25,805 nucleotides of DNA from Thermoplasmata archaeon (GCA_019594195.1 JAFDTP010000020.1:1-25805), one strand, 5' to 3'. Counted from the first letter of the stretch, positions 1-6,970 are shown. Numbers and translations are program-made. The notes: a model not told the origin generated them from the sequence alone.

Positions 1-139
1 TAAGTGCATCGAATTCCTTAGAGAGTTGTTCAGCTAATCTTTCGTCTTTCTCCATCAGGACCACATCATGGTCTTCGGGAAGAAGTAACTTGGCTAGGTC
101 CTTACCTACTCTGCCGCCACCTATGATCACGACGTACAT
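1..139 (-). CDS. trkA: TrkA-type K+ transport regulator, N-terminus (cut by window edge)
   Basis: Only the first 46 codons lie in the window; the gene runs off the left edge. The protein begins MYVVIIGGGRVGKDLAKLL, a Rossmann nucleotide-binding start with the glycine motif GGGRVG at residues 7-12. An acidic residue (Glu30) follows at the end of the second strand, as expected for NAD(H) binding in TrkA-N/RCK domains. In this family the cytosolic protein binds nucleotide and gates a TrkH-type K+ channel; that role is family knowledge, not seen here. It is divergent from the amidohydrolase gene, with about 130 bp between them and AT-rich promoter-like sequence. Other Rossmann proteins are possible because the C-terminal half is missing. 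Confidence 0.75.
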   Translation of the reverse strand, partial: MYVVIIGGGRVGKDLAKLLLPEDHDVVLMEKDERLAEQLSKEFDAL

Positions 140-239
140 GAGAATTACCGATTAAATGAATGTTCACTAGTATTTTAGACTTTTGCATAGTATTATTTCT
201 TTCTAAATTATTTCAGTGATTCATTTGACCTGGGAAAAG

Positions 240-247
240 TTATTTTA
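240..247 (+). promoter_or_regulatory. TATA box for the amidohydrolase gene
   Basis: TTATTTTA preceded by purine-rich GGGAAAAG (a BRE-like element). Its centre is about 26 bp before the ATG at 269, so transcription would start at or next to the start codon. This suggests a leaderless mRNA and supports the first ATG over the second one at 281. Confidence 0.55.
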
Positions 248-268
248 ACGGTAGTTTTAATTGATAAG

Positions 269-1333
269 ATGAAGAAGGATATGAAAAAATACAGTGGTCC
301 ATTCTTGACAGGAGACGGGTTCATACAGGCGGAAATAAATGTCGAGGATGACGAGATCAAAGATCTCGAGGAAGGAGGAGACGCTGGTAAAAAAGCGACT
401 ATCATACCTTCGTTCTTCGATTCTCACACTCATCTTGCCGATTCCGTAGTCGATGAACCACCTGTTGGGACTATAGAAGAGATCGTCGGACCCGGCGGTT
501 TGAAGCACAGGAAGTTGGCTGAGGCGTCAGAAAAAGAACTGGTGAACGCGATGCGGGACTATATCTCGGAGATGCCTAGCTTTGGAGTCAGTCATTTCAT
601 CGATTTCAGAGAAGGAGGCATCGATGGGATCAGACTTCTTCAAAAAGCTGTAGATTCGCTGGAAGAAGATATCAAACACGGGATTATGGCTCGTCCCCGG
701 GAAAGAAAGTACGATGAAAAAGAGATGGACGATCTCCTTTCGTCGTCCGACGGCATAGGTTTGAGCGCCTATCGCGACTGGGATGGATCCCAACTGCTAA
801 AAGTCGTAGATAGGATAAAAGCTGAGGATAAACCCTTGGCGATGCACTGCTCCGAAGATGTGAGAGAACCTATCGGAAGAGTACTGGATCTAAGGGTTCA
901 TCATCTAGTGCACATGATCGAAGCCGATAGATCGGACCTTGAAAGAGTTGCGGAGGAAGACGTCCCTATAGTCATCTGCCCAAGATCTAACATGTTCTTC
1001 GGAAAGATGCCCGATATACCTCTGATGGTGGAAAGCGGAGTATCACTCTGTTTGGGGACCGACAATGCTATGGTAACCAATTCCAATATCTTCAGTGAGA
1101 TGGAGACCGCTTATAGAGTAGCTAGGATGAAAGGAGGGGTCCCACCGATAGAAATATTGAAGATGTGTACGTTAAATCCAAGGAAAAAATTAAAACTAGA
1201 TGGTTTCAATAATGGCATTGACAGGTTCCTGATATTGGAACACAAGAAGGGAGACCCTGCATTCAATGTTGTAGTAAACTCATCTCAAAAAGACATAATA
1301 AAAAAAGTGTGGTGTGAAGATGGAAGAGTATAA
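269..1333 (+). CDS. Metal-dependent amidohydrolase (deaminase/chlorohydrolase-like)
   Basis: A 354-residue member of the amidohydrolase superfamily, TIM-barrel metal hydrolases that act on C-N bonds. Visible metal-site signatures, in order, are the D-x-H-x-H-type motif with His53 and His55 (FDSHTHLAD), His193 in AMHCSED, a His pair at 212/215, and Asp265 in LGTDNAM. The stretch ICPRSN near 236-241 is typical of the archaeal cytosine-deaminase/chlorohydrolase-like branch. The substrate cannot be told. The start at 269 fits the TATA box at 240-247. Its 3' end overlaps the universal stress protein gene, so the two are probably co-transcribed and translationally coupled. It could be an unassigned nucleobase, guanidine or imidazolone-type hydrolase. 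Confidence 0.85.
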   Translation: MKKDMKKYSGPFLTGDGFIQAEINVEDDEIKDLEEGGDAGKKATIIPSFFDSHTHLADSVVDEPPVGTIEEIVGPGGLKHRKLAEASEKELVNAMRDYISEMPSFGVSHFIDFREGGIDGIRLLQKAVDSLEEDIKHGIMARPRERKYDEKEMDDLLSSSDGIGLSAYRDWDGSQLLKVVDRIKAEDKPLAMHCSEDVREPIGRVLDLRVHHLVHMIEADRSDLERVAEEDVPIVICPRSNMFFGKMPDIPLMVESGVSLCLGTDNAMVTNSNIFSEMETAYRVARMKGGVPPIEILKMCTLNPRKKLKLDGFNNGIDRFLILEHKKGDPAFNVVVNSSQKDIIKKVWCEDGRV

Positions 1334-1757
1334 TAGGATAATAATACCTACCGATGGCTCAGAAGAAAATGACAAGGTGGTCGAGGAGGGACTATCTTTG
1401 GCTCGAATGCTTGGAGCCAAAGTCAAAGTACTTTTTGTGGTCGATACAGGAAGTCTTTCAGGTCTTCCTCCTGATGATATGATAACTACTTTAGAAGGCC
1501 AGATAGAGACAAGAGCGAATGAGATCTTGAACGATATAGAAGAAAGAGCGAAAAGTTGGGGTATACCTTTCCAGCGGAGTATCCAGAAAGGTGCTCCTTC
1601 AGAAATAATCGCTTCAGAATCTAAAGAGGGCGAACTTATAGTGATGGGACACCATAATCGTTCGGGGCTTTCCCGTTTGTTAACGGGTAGTACAGCACAA
1701 AAAGTTATTAGGAAGGCCGATTGTCCTGTAATGGTAATAAGATTAGAGGCTGATTAA
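1320..1757 (+). CDS. Universal stress protein (UspA family)
   Basis: About 145 residues, one Usp domain. The N-terminal strand reads RIIIPTDGSEEN, with the Asp that contacts ATP in ATP-binding Usps. The C-terminal loop is GHHNRSGLSRLLTGST. This matches the G-2x-G-9x-G(S/T) ATP motif except that Asn replaces the second Gly, so nucleotide binding is likely but not certain. The frame can open at GTG 1314, but ATG 1320 is preferred because GGTG at 1311-1314 then makes a Shine-Dalgarno at normal spacing. The gene begins inside the end of the amidohydrolase gene and is followed after 2 bp by a CBS gene, so it sits in a coupled operon. Usp plus CBS neighbours suggest energy or stress sensing; this is inference. 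Confidence 0.9.
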   Translation: MEEYNRIIIPTDGSEENDKVVEEGLSLARMLGAKVKVLFVVDTGSLSGLPPDDMITTLEGQIETRANEILNDIEERAKSWGIPFQRSIQKGAPSEIIASESKEGELIVMGHHNRSGLSRLLTGSTAQKVIRKADCPVMVIRLEAD

Positions 1758-1759
1758 GT

Positions 1760-2608
1760 ATGACGGAAGAAAAAAAGGTCAAGGACCTCATGACGGAAGA
1801 CCCGATAACCGCGGAACTTCCTGGCAATAGAGTTGATGTGATAAACAAGATGATAGAACATCAGTTAACAGGTATGCCAGTGGTAAAGAAAGGAGAGCTC
1901 AAGGGATTGATCACGAGGATAGATTTCTTCAAAAATCCTGGTGAAGATCAATTAGCTCTCATCTACAGGAAGGATCAGCCGATCATATCTAAAGACGCAG
2001 ATGTGACGGAGGCGGCAAGGATATTATCTGAGAACGATACTCACTACCTTCCAGTCAGGGATGATGAAGATAACTGCGTCGGTATCATCACGAGCGCGGA
2101 TTTGCTACCTTACATAGCTGATCAGGATATAAAGACTCCAGTCGGCGAAGTCCTGGGTAGAGTTTGTGTGCCTTTGTACGAGAAGACCCCTATCAAAGTA
2201 GCTCTACAGACCATGTCCATGACAGGGTTATACGCCTTCCCGGTCGTGAACAGCGATACCGTTTTGACGGGTATCATAACCGATCGAGACCTGTTCGATA
2301 TGAGCGAGATAGACGGTCAGATAAAGAAATCTGATCTCGGGCTCGAAGATGACGAGGAAAGCTGGTCATGGCAGGGAGTAAAAAACGTGATGAAACTGTA
2401 TTACGAAGAATCGATGATCGATCTACCTCCTATCTGTGTTGACGATACGATGGTCGAAGATCCTTTTACGGTCTATAATCAGACTTCTGTATCAAAGTCG
2501 GCGGAGATCATGATGGAGAACGATTTCGGTCAATTACCGGTCGTAGATGAGATGGACAATCTAGAATCGATGCTCTACGAACTTGACCTTGTAGAAACTC
2601 TCATATGA
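1760..2608 (+). CDS. Four-CBS-domain protein, probable adenine-nucleotide sensor
   Basis: A 282-residue soluble protein made of four CBS repeats, at roughly residues 7-58, 73-120, 126-180 and 227-282. Each has the typical VxDLM or P(V/I) entry and a G(L/I)IT-x-x-D ending (for example GLITRIDF, GIITSADL, GIITDRDL); the last is divergent at its end. An acidic linker of about 45 residues separates the third and fourth repeats. Paired CBS domains form Bateman modules that bind AMP, ATP or SAM in known families. No catalytic domain is fused, so it likely acts by partner binding. It starts 2 bp after the Usp stop and lies 10 bp before glyS, so it is within the same operon. Confidence 0.9.
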   Translation: MTEEKKVKDLMTEDPITAELPGNRVDVINKMIEHQLTGMPVVKKGELKGLITRIDFFKNPGEDQLALIYRKDQPIISKDADVTEAARILSENDTHYLPVRDDEDNCVGIITSADLLPYIADQDIKTPVGEVLGRVCVPLYEKTPIKVALQTMSMTGLYAFPVVNSDTVLTGIITDRDLFDMSEIDGQIKKSDLGLEDDEESWSWQGVKNVMKLYYEESMIDLPPICVDDTMVEDPFTVYNQTSVSKSAEIMMENDFGQLPVVDEMDNLESMLYELDLVETLI

Positions 2609-2618
2609 GGTAGATCTG

Positions 2619-4112
2619 ATGACTGATAAAGAAGACTTACTATCGATGTGCAAGAGAAGAGGATTTCTCTGGAGATCAGCTGAAATTTATGGAGGAGAAT
2701 CCGGTTTTTACGATTACGGACATCTTGGGGCTAAACTACTAGACAGTTGGGATCAGGAATGGAAAGATTTCTTTTTAGGTCTAGATGACAACTACCACAT
2801 GATTTACACCAACAACATAATGCCTCGAAAAGTCATGGAAGCCTCCGGTCACGTAGATCACTTCTCGGATGTGATGATATCATGTGCAAGGTGCGAAACG
2901 TACTTCAGAGGAGATCATCTGATCGAAGAAGCCACAGGTGAAAATGCTGAATGGATGGGTAAAGAAGAGATGAAGAAAAAGATACAGGAATTAAGTCTCG
3001 ACTGTCCCGACTGTGGTGGCGATTTTTCAGAACCTGAAGATTTCAACATGATGTTCGATGTATCTTTGGGTCCGACCGGTCAGAAGACCGGCTTCCTTCG
3101 ACCTGAAACAGCTCAAGGAACTTATATCAATTTTAGAAGAGAATATCGGGCCTTGCGGAAACAGATGCCGATGGGTCTGGCAACGATCGGCTCAGCTTTC
3201 AGGAACGAGATATCCCCAAGAAAAGTGGTTTTCAGGAAAAGAGAATTCCTCCAGGCTGAACTACAGATATTCTTCGTACCCGGAGTACACGATGAGATCT
3301 TCGAGAGCAAATATAAAGATATAGAAGAATTGAAAGTTAACGTTAAAAGGGCGGATCAGAACGAAGCCAAAGAGGTCCTCCTTGGAGATATAGAGGATCT
3401 ACCTCCGTTCTATCTCTACCATCTTGGCAAGATGTATCAGTTCTACTCTGATGTGATGGAACTGTCCTCCCAAGATATAAGATTTAGAGAGCTTTCTGAA
3501 GATGAGAAGGCCTTTTATAACGAGATACATTTCGATCTCGAAGTCGATTTCGATACCCTAAGCGGATGGGAAGAGGTCTCAGGCCTCCATTATCGTTCTG
3601 ATTATGATCTTAAACAGCATCAAGAGAACTCCAATCAGGATATGTCGGTTTCTACGGAAGACGGGAAGCAGATACCTCACGTTATAGAGTTGAGCTTTGG
3701 GATAGATAGAAATCTTTGGGCTTTACTCGATAGAGGACATAACGTAGGAGATAGAGACTGGTTAGATTTTCCAAAAAGACTGGCTCCGCGGCAGGTTGCC
3801 GTTTTCCCACTGGTAAGAAAGGATGGCCTACCTGAAAAATCTAGAGAGATATTTGAAGATTTAAGGTCCGATTTCAGAGTTACTTGGGAGAAAAGCGGAT
3901 CGATAGGTAAAAGATATGCTAGAAATGACGAGGTCGGAACTTCTTACTGCATAACGGTGGATTACGACACCATGGAGGACGATTCCGTTACGATCAGGGA
4001 TATAGAAACCACAGAACAGATAAGAGTCGGGATCCAGGAATTGAAAGATATTTTAAGAGACCTCATATACGGGAGAAAAAGATTCGAAGACTATCTAGAG
4101 GAAAAGGGTTAG
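2619..4112 (+). CDS. glyS: Glycyl-tRNA synthetase (class II, alpha2, archaeal/eukaryotic type)
   Basis: Charges tRNA-Gly with glycine in the cytosol. Residues 11-34 carry the N-terminal GlyRS signature (CKRRGFLWRSAEIYGG). Four cysteines at 89, 92, 129 and 132 form a zinc-ribbon-like insert. The motif 2 region has FRNEISPR near 195-201 and a preceding RPETAQGTY. Motif 3 reads GIDRNLWALLDR near 361-372. The anticodon-binding domain begins around 388 (LAPRQVAVFPLV). At 497 residues it is shorter than the ~550-600 usual for archaeal enzymes, but no core motif is missing. GAGGT about 10 bp upstream serves as Shine-Dalgarno. It is last in the plus-strand run and its TAG overlaps the stop of the convergent UPF0147 gene. 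Confidence 0.96.
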   Translation: MTDKEDLLSMCKRRGFLWRSAEIYGGESGFYDYGHLGAKLLDSWDQEWKDFFLGLDDNYHMIYTNNIMPRKVMEASGHVDHFSDVMISCARCETYFRGDHLIEEATGENAEWMGKEEMKKKIQELSLDCPDCGGDFSEPEDFNMMFDVSLGPTGQKTGFLRPETAQGTYINFRREYRALRKQMPMGLATIGSAFRNEISPRKVVFRKREFLQAELQIFFVPGVHDEIFESKYKDIEELKVNVKRADQNEAKEVLLGDIEDLPPFYLYHLGKMYQFYSDVMELSSQDIRFRELSEDEKAFYNEIHFDLEVDFDTLSGWEEVSGLHYRSDYDLKQHQENSNQDMSVSTEDGKQIPHVIELSFGIDRNLWALLDRGHNVGDRDWLDFPKRLAPRQVAVFPLVRKDGLPEKSREIFEDLRSDFRVTWEKSGSIGKRYARNDEVGTSYCITVDYDTMEDDSVTIRDIETTEQIRVGIQELKDILRDLIYGRKRFEDYLEEKG

Positions 4113-4378
4113 GATTTTTCTTCCTTTATAGATTCTAATTTACTTATGACATTCCAGATCAAAGTCCTCCCATGTAAAGGTATATTGGGATCATCTGCTA
4201 GTTCTTCGAGTTTAAATATCGATGAAGCTATTCTGACATCGAGTTCGTCTGTTGATTCCAGCAATAGTTCTTTACACTCTTCTGCGCCTTCTCTTATATT
4301 TCTAGGAATAGAATTGTCTTCCTTTATCTCGTCCATCAATTCACACACATCTTTTAATTTTTCATCTACATCGGCCAT
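4109..4378 (-). CDS. UPF0147 family protein
   Basis: An 89-residue, all-helical, very acidic protein matching the archaeal UPF0147 family. The recognisable parts are SIPRNIREGAEECKELLL in the middle and DPNIPLHGRTLIWNVISKLE at the C-terminus. The family is widespread in archaea and has no established function. The frame can be extended to GTG 4387, but that codon lies inside the Shine-Dalgarno AGAGGTGG (4384-4391). ATG 4378 sits at proper spacing from it and is the better start. A TATA box at 4424-4432 predicts a leader of about 24 nt. The stop overlaps the glyS stop by 4 bp in convergent orientation. Confidence 0.9.
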   Translation of the reverse strand: MADVDEKLKDVCELMDEIKEDNSIPRNIREGAEECKELLLESTDELDVRIASSIFKLEELADDPNIPLHGRTLIWNVISKLESIKEEKS

Positions 4379-4383
4379 CGTAT

Positions 4384-4391
4384 CCACCTCT
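4384..4391 (-). promoter_or_regulatory. Shine-Dalgarno that fixes the UPF0147 start
   Basis: Read on the minus strand it is AGAGGTGG, a near-perfect complement of the archaeal 16S 3' end. It ends 5 nt before ATG 4378. The upstream GTG start candidate is embedded in it and is therefore unlikely. Confidence 0.7.
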
Positions 4392-4423
4392 AGTTTTTAG
4401 TTCAACATCTAGTCGTAGTTCTA

Positions 4424-4432
4424 CTTTTAAAG
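4424..4432 (-). promoter_or_regulatory. TATA box for UPF0147
   Basis: Minus-strand CTTTAAAAG. Its centre at 4428 predicts transcription start near 4402, giving a leader of about 24 nt that contains the Shine-Dalgarno at 4384-4391. Confidence 0.5.
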
Positions 4433-4569
4433 CCAACTATAGGATAAAGTAAGGATCCTAAACGGGGCTGTATCTATTACGGGAGGTATGTAATAAATAA
4501 ATCTTTTGTCTTAATCAACTGCTACGCTGTTGGACCAATAAAATAACTAAGATTAAAAACCTTCGGTAT

Positions 4570-4692
4570 ATGGGAGAGAAAAGAGGGGTGGATGCCCCAA
4601 GCGAACCCCGTTTACTCCCAGATCGTGAAATCGGAGGACAGTCCAGGATACCCCGAATATCCCGAAACTTCCGATTCATCTATTCATCATAA
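4570..4692 (+). other. GC-rich hairpin-prone element with a 40-codon frame (candidate ncRNA or small gene)
   Basis: Inverted repeats seen by eye: GGGAG (4572-4576) with CTCCC (4615-4619); GGGG (4585-4588) with CCCC at 4594-4597 or 4605-4608; and a five-pair stem GGATA/TATCC with a seven-base loop near 4646-4662. TA-rich candidates AATAAAATAA (4537-4546) and ATTAAAAA (4552-4559) lie upstream. A frame from ATG 4570 to TAA 4692 encodes an Arg-rich 40-mer starting MGEKRGVDAPSEPRLLPDRE. Its CGT/CGA Arg codons are unlike the AGA preference of neighbouring genes, and no Shine-Dalgarno is present, so a structured RNA fits better than a protein. The string GGAGGACAGTCC recalls RNase P CR-I, but no matching CR-V follows. 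Confidence 0.35.
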
Positions 4693-4763
4693 TGCGTATC
4701 GCAGCCTAATTTGTGATAGACTTCCTTCCAACTATAGTGAGCGTCATCTTCTTTCATGCTCAT
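4680..4763 (-). CDS. Candidate 27-residue small protein
   Basis: Minus-strand frame ATG 4763 to TAG 4680, beginning MSMKEDDAHYSWKEVYHK and ending with Gly-Cys-Asp-Thr-His-Tyr-Asp-Glu. Codon choice resembles the neighbouring genes, and aromatic and acidic content is high. His9, His17, Cys21 and His24 could form a metal site, though this is speculation. A TATA-like TTTTTATAG (4787-4795) lies about 26 bp before the ATG, consistent with a leaderless mRNA. The gene lies 72 bp downstream of the mscS stop on the same strand, so read-through from the DUF432-mscS operon is also possible. The T-runs may instead be mscS terminators. It is too short for confident calling and no family is recognised. Confidence 0.4.
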   Translation of the reverse strand: MSMKEDDAHYSWKEVYHKLGCDTHYDE

Positions 4764-4835
4764 CGTTCTAAAAAAAGAGCCTCTAACTATAAAAAGGTGA
4801 AAAGGGGAGGGGTGAGTGAAAGTGAAATTTTCTCG

Positions 4836-5660
4836 TCATCTCTCTTCTTCTGTCTGAAGAGCGTTCTTGAACCAGACTTCCTGTTGATTGAACGGTACCT
4901 GTATTCCGTTCTCTTCTAGTTCCTTTTTGATCTTCCAGAGGAGTTCCATCCTCAGTGGAAACCACTCTGTTGAGGGTGCCCATACCCTGACCTTCAGTTC
5001 TACAGCGCTGCCGCCCAATTGTTCAACGAATACCTGTGGTTCTGGATTTTTCAAGGCCATGGGCTGCTCTTCTATAAGCTCTTTTATCAATTCCATCGCC
5101 TCATCCGCATCGTCCTTGTATCTTATCCCGACGTCGTATTCGAACCTTCTAGCTATATTCTCTAAAAAGTTGGTTATGTTGCCTGTAAAGACTTTCTCGT
5201 TGGGAACTCTTACGTAAACCCCTTCAAAGGTCCGCATGGTGGTCGAGATTATCTTTATCTCTTCGACGACACCCATAGTGCCGTTCTCTCCTCCGAGCCT
5301 TACCACGTCGTCAACTCTAAAAGGTCTTTCAAAAGTTAGAAATACGCCTGAAATCAGGTTCGTCACTATGCTTTGACTGGCAAAGCCTATTATTATACCT
5401 AATATACCTCCAGCAACCAAAAAACCGGAGATACGGAACTCTAGGATAGGTAGAACGATAAGGAATCCGATCATCAAGGATAAAAAGTAAACTATCTTTG
5501 AGATCGTATTTAGCCGATCTTTTGAGACTTTATCTTTCAATGAATGTCTGATCCTTAATGAGACGGCTTTTCCTATCATCACCGCTGCGAAAAGAATTAT
5601 CACGCTTACAATAAAGTCCGAAACGGTGACTCCGCCGTAAAGGATCCTATCCAACATCAT
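4836..5660 (-). CDS. mscS: MscS-family mechanosensitive channel
   Basis: A 274-residue small-conductance mechanosensitive channel, a membrane protein that releases solutes on hypo-osmotic shock. Hydrophobic segments lie at about 13-31 and 54-73. The pore helix region spans 78-108 and holds the Gly/Ala-rich stretch GGILGIIIGFASQS, followed by the FERPFRVDDVV signature that starts the beta domain. The cytosolic alpha/beta domain continues to the end (for example VRVPNEKVFTGNITNF). Length and three-helix layout match the minimal MscS type. Its ATG overlaps the TGA of the DUF432 gene (ATGA), so translation is coupled and the two products probably act together. A salt-stressed lifestyle would fit the need for such a channel. 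Confidence 0.92.
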   Translation of the reverse strand: MMLDRILYGGVTVSDFIVSVIILFAAVMIGKAVSLRIRHSLKDKVSKDRLNTISKIVYFLSLMIGFLIVLPILEFRISGFLVAGGILGIIIGFASQSIVTNLISGVFLTFERPFRVDDVVRLGGENGTMGVVEEIKIISTTMRTFEGVYVRVPNEKVFTGNITNFLENIARRFEYDVGIRYKDDADEAMELIKELIEEQPMALKNPEPQVFVEQLGGSAVELKVRVWAPSTEWFPLRMELLWKIKKELEENGIQVPFNQQEVWFKNALQTEEER

Positions 5661-6379
5661 ATACCACTCTCCATGACGAATTTAGACCCCCCTTTTATCG
5701 GGCTCTTCTTCTTTTTGAAGATCTCTCTACCCTTGGTCATGTTTTCATCAATCGGTTTGTTGGAGAAACCCGTTTCTGACAGATCTTCGTCTTTGATGAA
5801 CATCGCACCCTTCATCCCGACTTTATCCTCATCATAATATATCTTCATACCGAAGGCGTCGAAGACTACTTTTGTTACTTCTTTCCATTCATTGGTACGG
5901 TTGATTATAGTGAGTTCCATCACCCCTTCGACGATAGGGTCGATATCTTGGGGCATATCGGTCCTCTGCTGCGTTGCCCAGTATTTGCATATAGTTCCAG
6001 TTTTTACATCACCGTAAAGTGTGTACTTCTGCTTAGCCAATGTGAAGATATCTAGTGGTTTATCTGCCGATCCGCTCTCAAGAAATACAGCTATCTCGAT
6101 GGGAAAAGTCGCGTATATCTTCTTTTTCATGCCTGAATCTATTATGATCGGATTTTCGAAATCTAAGAGTAGTGAAGAAGTTATTTCTTTTGGAAGGTTC
6201 AGAGGTTCAACCGGCTGGATGGTCATCCTTTTGTCTTCGGAAAACATCGATTTCTCTACTGTTTTATCGCCTATCTCCCTAGTGTAGTTGATTGATTCAT
6301 TTTCTTCTAATACTTTTAAATTAAGTTCCCTCTCTACGAATTCGAATGGAGGTGTATGAGTCCCGTAAAGATATGTCAT
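5657..6379 (-). CDS. DUF432 family protein, operonic with mscS
   Basis: A 240-residue soluble protein with no signal peptide or membrane segment. The middle part, with FPIEIAVFLESG, KQKYTLYGDV and TICKYW, resembles the archaeal DUF432 family, whose function is not established. The C-terminus is basic (KGREIFKKKKSPIKGG). The gene is first in a two-gene operon and overlaps mscS by 4 bp, which suggests a channel-related role such as an accessory or regulator; this is inference from context. The start at 6379 is preferred because TTTAAAAT at 6410-6417 predicts transcription start only a few bases upstream. The family assignment is from pattern memory and is less certain than the ORF itself. Confidence 0.75.
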   Translation of the reverse strand: MTYLYGTHTPPFEFVERELNLKVLEENESINYTREIGDKTVEKSMFSEDKRMTIQPVEPLNLPKEITSSLLLDFENPIIIDSGMKKKIYATFPIEIAVFLESGSADKPLDIFTLAKQKYTLYGDVKTGTICKYWATQQRTDMPQDIDPIVEGVMELTIINRTNEWKEVTKVVFDAFGMKIYYDEDKVGMKGAMFIKDEDLSETGFSNKPIDENMTKGREIFKKKKSPIKGGSKFVMESGI

Positions 6380-6405
6380 TATATGTAAATATGATATAGT
6401 ACAAT

Positions 6406-6418
6406 TGATATTTTAAAG
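6406..6418. promoter_or_regulatory. Shared AT-rich promoter between DUF432 and DUF429 genes
   Basis: GATATTTTAAAGT reads as a TATA element on both strands (minus: CTTTAAAATATC). On minus it predicts a start near 6387, just before the DUF432 ATG 6379. On plus it predicts a start near 6438, just before the DUF429 ATG 6451. One element may serve both genes, although further AT-rich boxes lie at 6380-6400. Confidence 0.4.
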
Positions 6419-6450
6419 TTAGCCGGACAAATAGAGGTAAAAGATAGAGG

Positions 6451-6924
6451 ATGTACGTAGGGATAGACCTAGCTGCGAAAAAAGGAAACAAAACTGGAGT
6501 ATGTTCTTTAAATAGAGAAATAGATGCGAGAACAGTCTTCGAAGACGATAAAATCATAAAATTAGCAAAAGAAGGTGAAGTAGTTGCGATCGATGCACCA
6601 CTGAGCACCACCGAAAAACCCTTTAGGTCCGCTGAGAGAGAGATGATGGAGGAGTTCGGCCCGATGCTGCCATTGAACACTCCAGGGATGTTATCACTCT
6701 CGAAGAGAGCTGGACAGATAAGGAAAAGATTGGAAGAAGTAGAAATGATAGAGACTTATCCTAGAGCTGTAGAACAGATCATAGATGAGAGAAAAGATAG
6801 AAAACACTTTGAGAATGAGCATGAATTCGATGCCTATCTGTGTGCGTTGACCGCTAAAAGATATTCTGAAGGTAGATACAGAAAATACGGCGAAGGGTCT
6901 GAGACCATAGTTCTACCGCTTTAA
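6451..6924 (+). CDS. DUF429 protein, predicted RNase H-fold nuclease
   Basis: A 157-residue protein matching the DUF429 family, predicted to have an RNase H-like fold; activity is not established. Acidic residues in the expected places are Asp6 in VGIDLAAK (first strand), Asp48 in AIDAPLS, Glu101 in IETYPRA and Asp127 in EFDAYLCALTA, the usual family signature near the C-terminus. The segment PMLPLNTPGMLSLSKRA lies between them. AGAGG directly precedes the ATG (too close for a good Shine-Dalgarno) and another GAGGT is about 14 nt upstream. It is divergent from DUF432-mscS and appears to be a single-gene unit, with an AT-rich gap before the next gene. Confidence 0.8.
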   Translation: MYVGIDLAAKKGNKTGVCSLNREIDARTVFEDDKIIKLAKEGEVVAIDAPLSTTEKPFRSAEREMMEEFGPMLPLNTPGMLSLSKRAGQIRKRLEEVEMIETYPRAVEQIIDERKDRKHFENEHEFDAYLCALTAKRYSEGRYRKYGEGSETIVLPL

Positions 6925-6941
6925 AAATAATAATTAAGAAA

Positions 6942-6949
6942 TTTTAAAT
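6942..6949 (+). promoter_or_regulatory. TATA box for the aldo/keto reductase
   Basis: TTTTAAAT, centre near 6945, predicts transcription start around 6971. That is downstream of the GTG 6958 and ATG 6961 candidates, so only ATG 6982 would be in the mRNA. Confidence 0.5.
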
Positions 6950-6970
6950 AGTGTTCCGTGATGATAGATC

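Larger units (their letters stand above)
4433..4835. other. ~400-bp intergenic stretch between UPF0147 and mscS
   Basis: This is the only long gap in the window. From 4440 to 4560 it is AT-rich, and the only notable item is GGGAGGT directly followed by ATG-TAA (about 4481-4492), a start-stop with no coding value. From about 4570 to 4680 it is clearly more GC-rich than its surroundings and full of short inverted repeats. From 4680 to 4763 it has a minus-strand small ORF. From 4769 to 4797 it has two minus-strand T-runs just after the mscS stop, which may act as T-rich terminators. No tRNA or known RNA could be recognised. Confidence 0.6.

Noticed and set aside
4481..4495. GGGAGGT followed by ATG on the plus strand as a gene start
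   Set aside because: The ATG is immediately followed by TAA TAA, so nothing can be encoded.
4585..4600. GGTGGATGCCC as a 23S rRNA fragment
   Set aside because: It is a short resemblance to the 23S 5' region only; the sequence on both sides does not continue as rRNA.
4630..4645. GGAGGACAGTCC as part of an RNase P RNA
   Set aside because: Only the CR-I-like string is present, and it differs from the consensus. No CR-V (ACAGAA-type) or complementary P1/P4 strand is found in the remaining 200 bp before mscS.
4713..4919. Plus-strand 68-codon frame
   Set aside because: Its second half is antisense to the mscS C-terminus and it has a composition unlike a real protein. It is a shadow.
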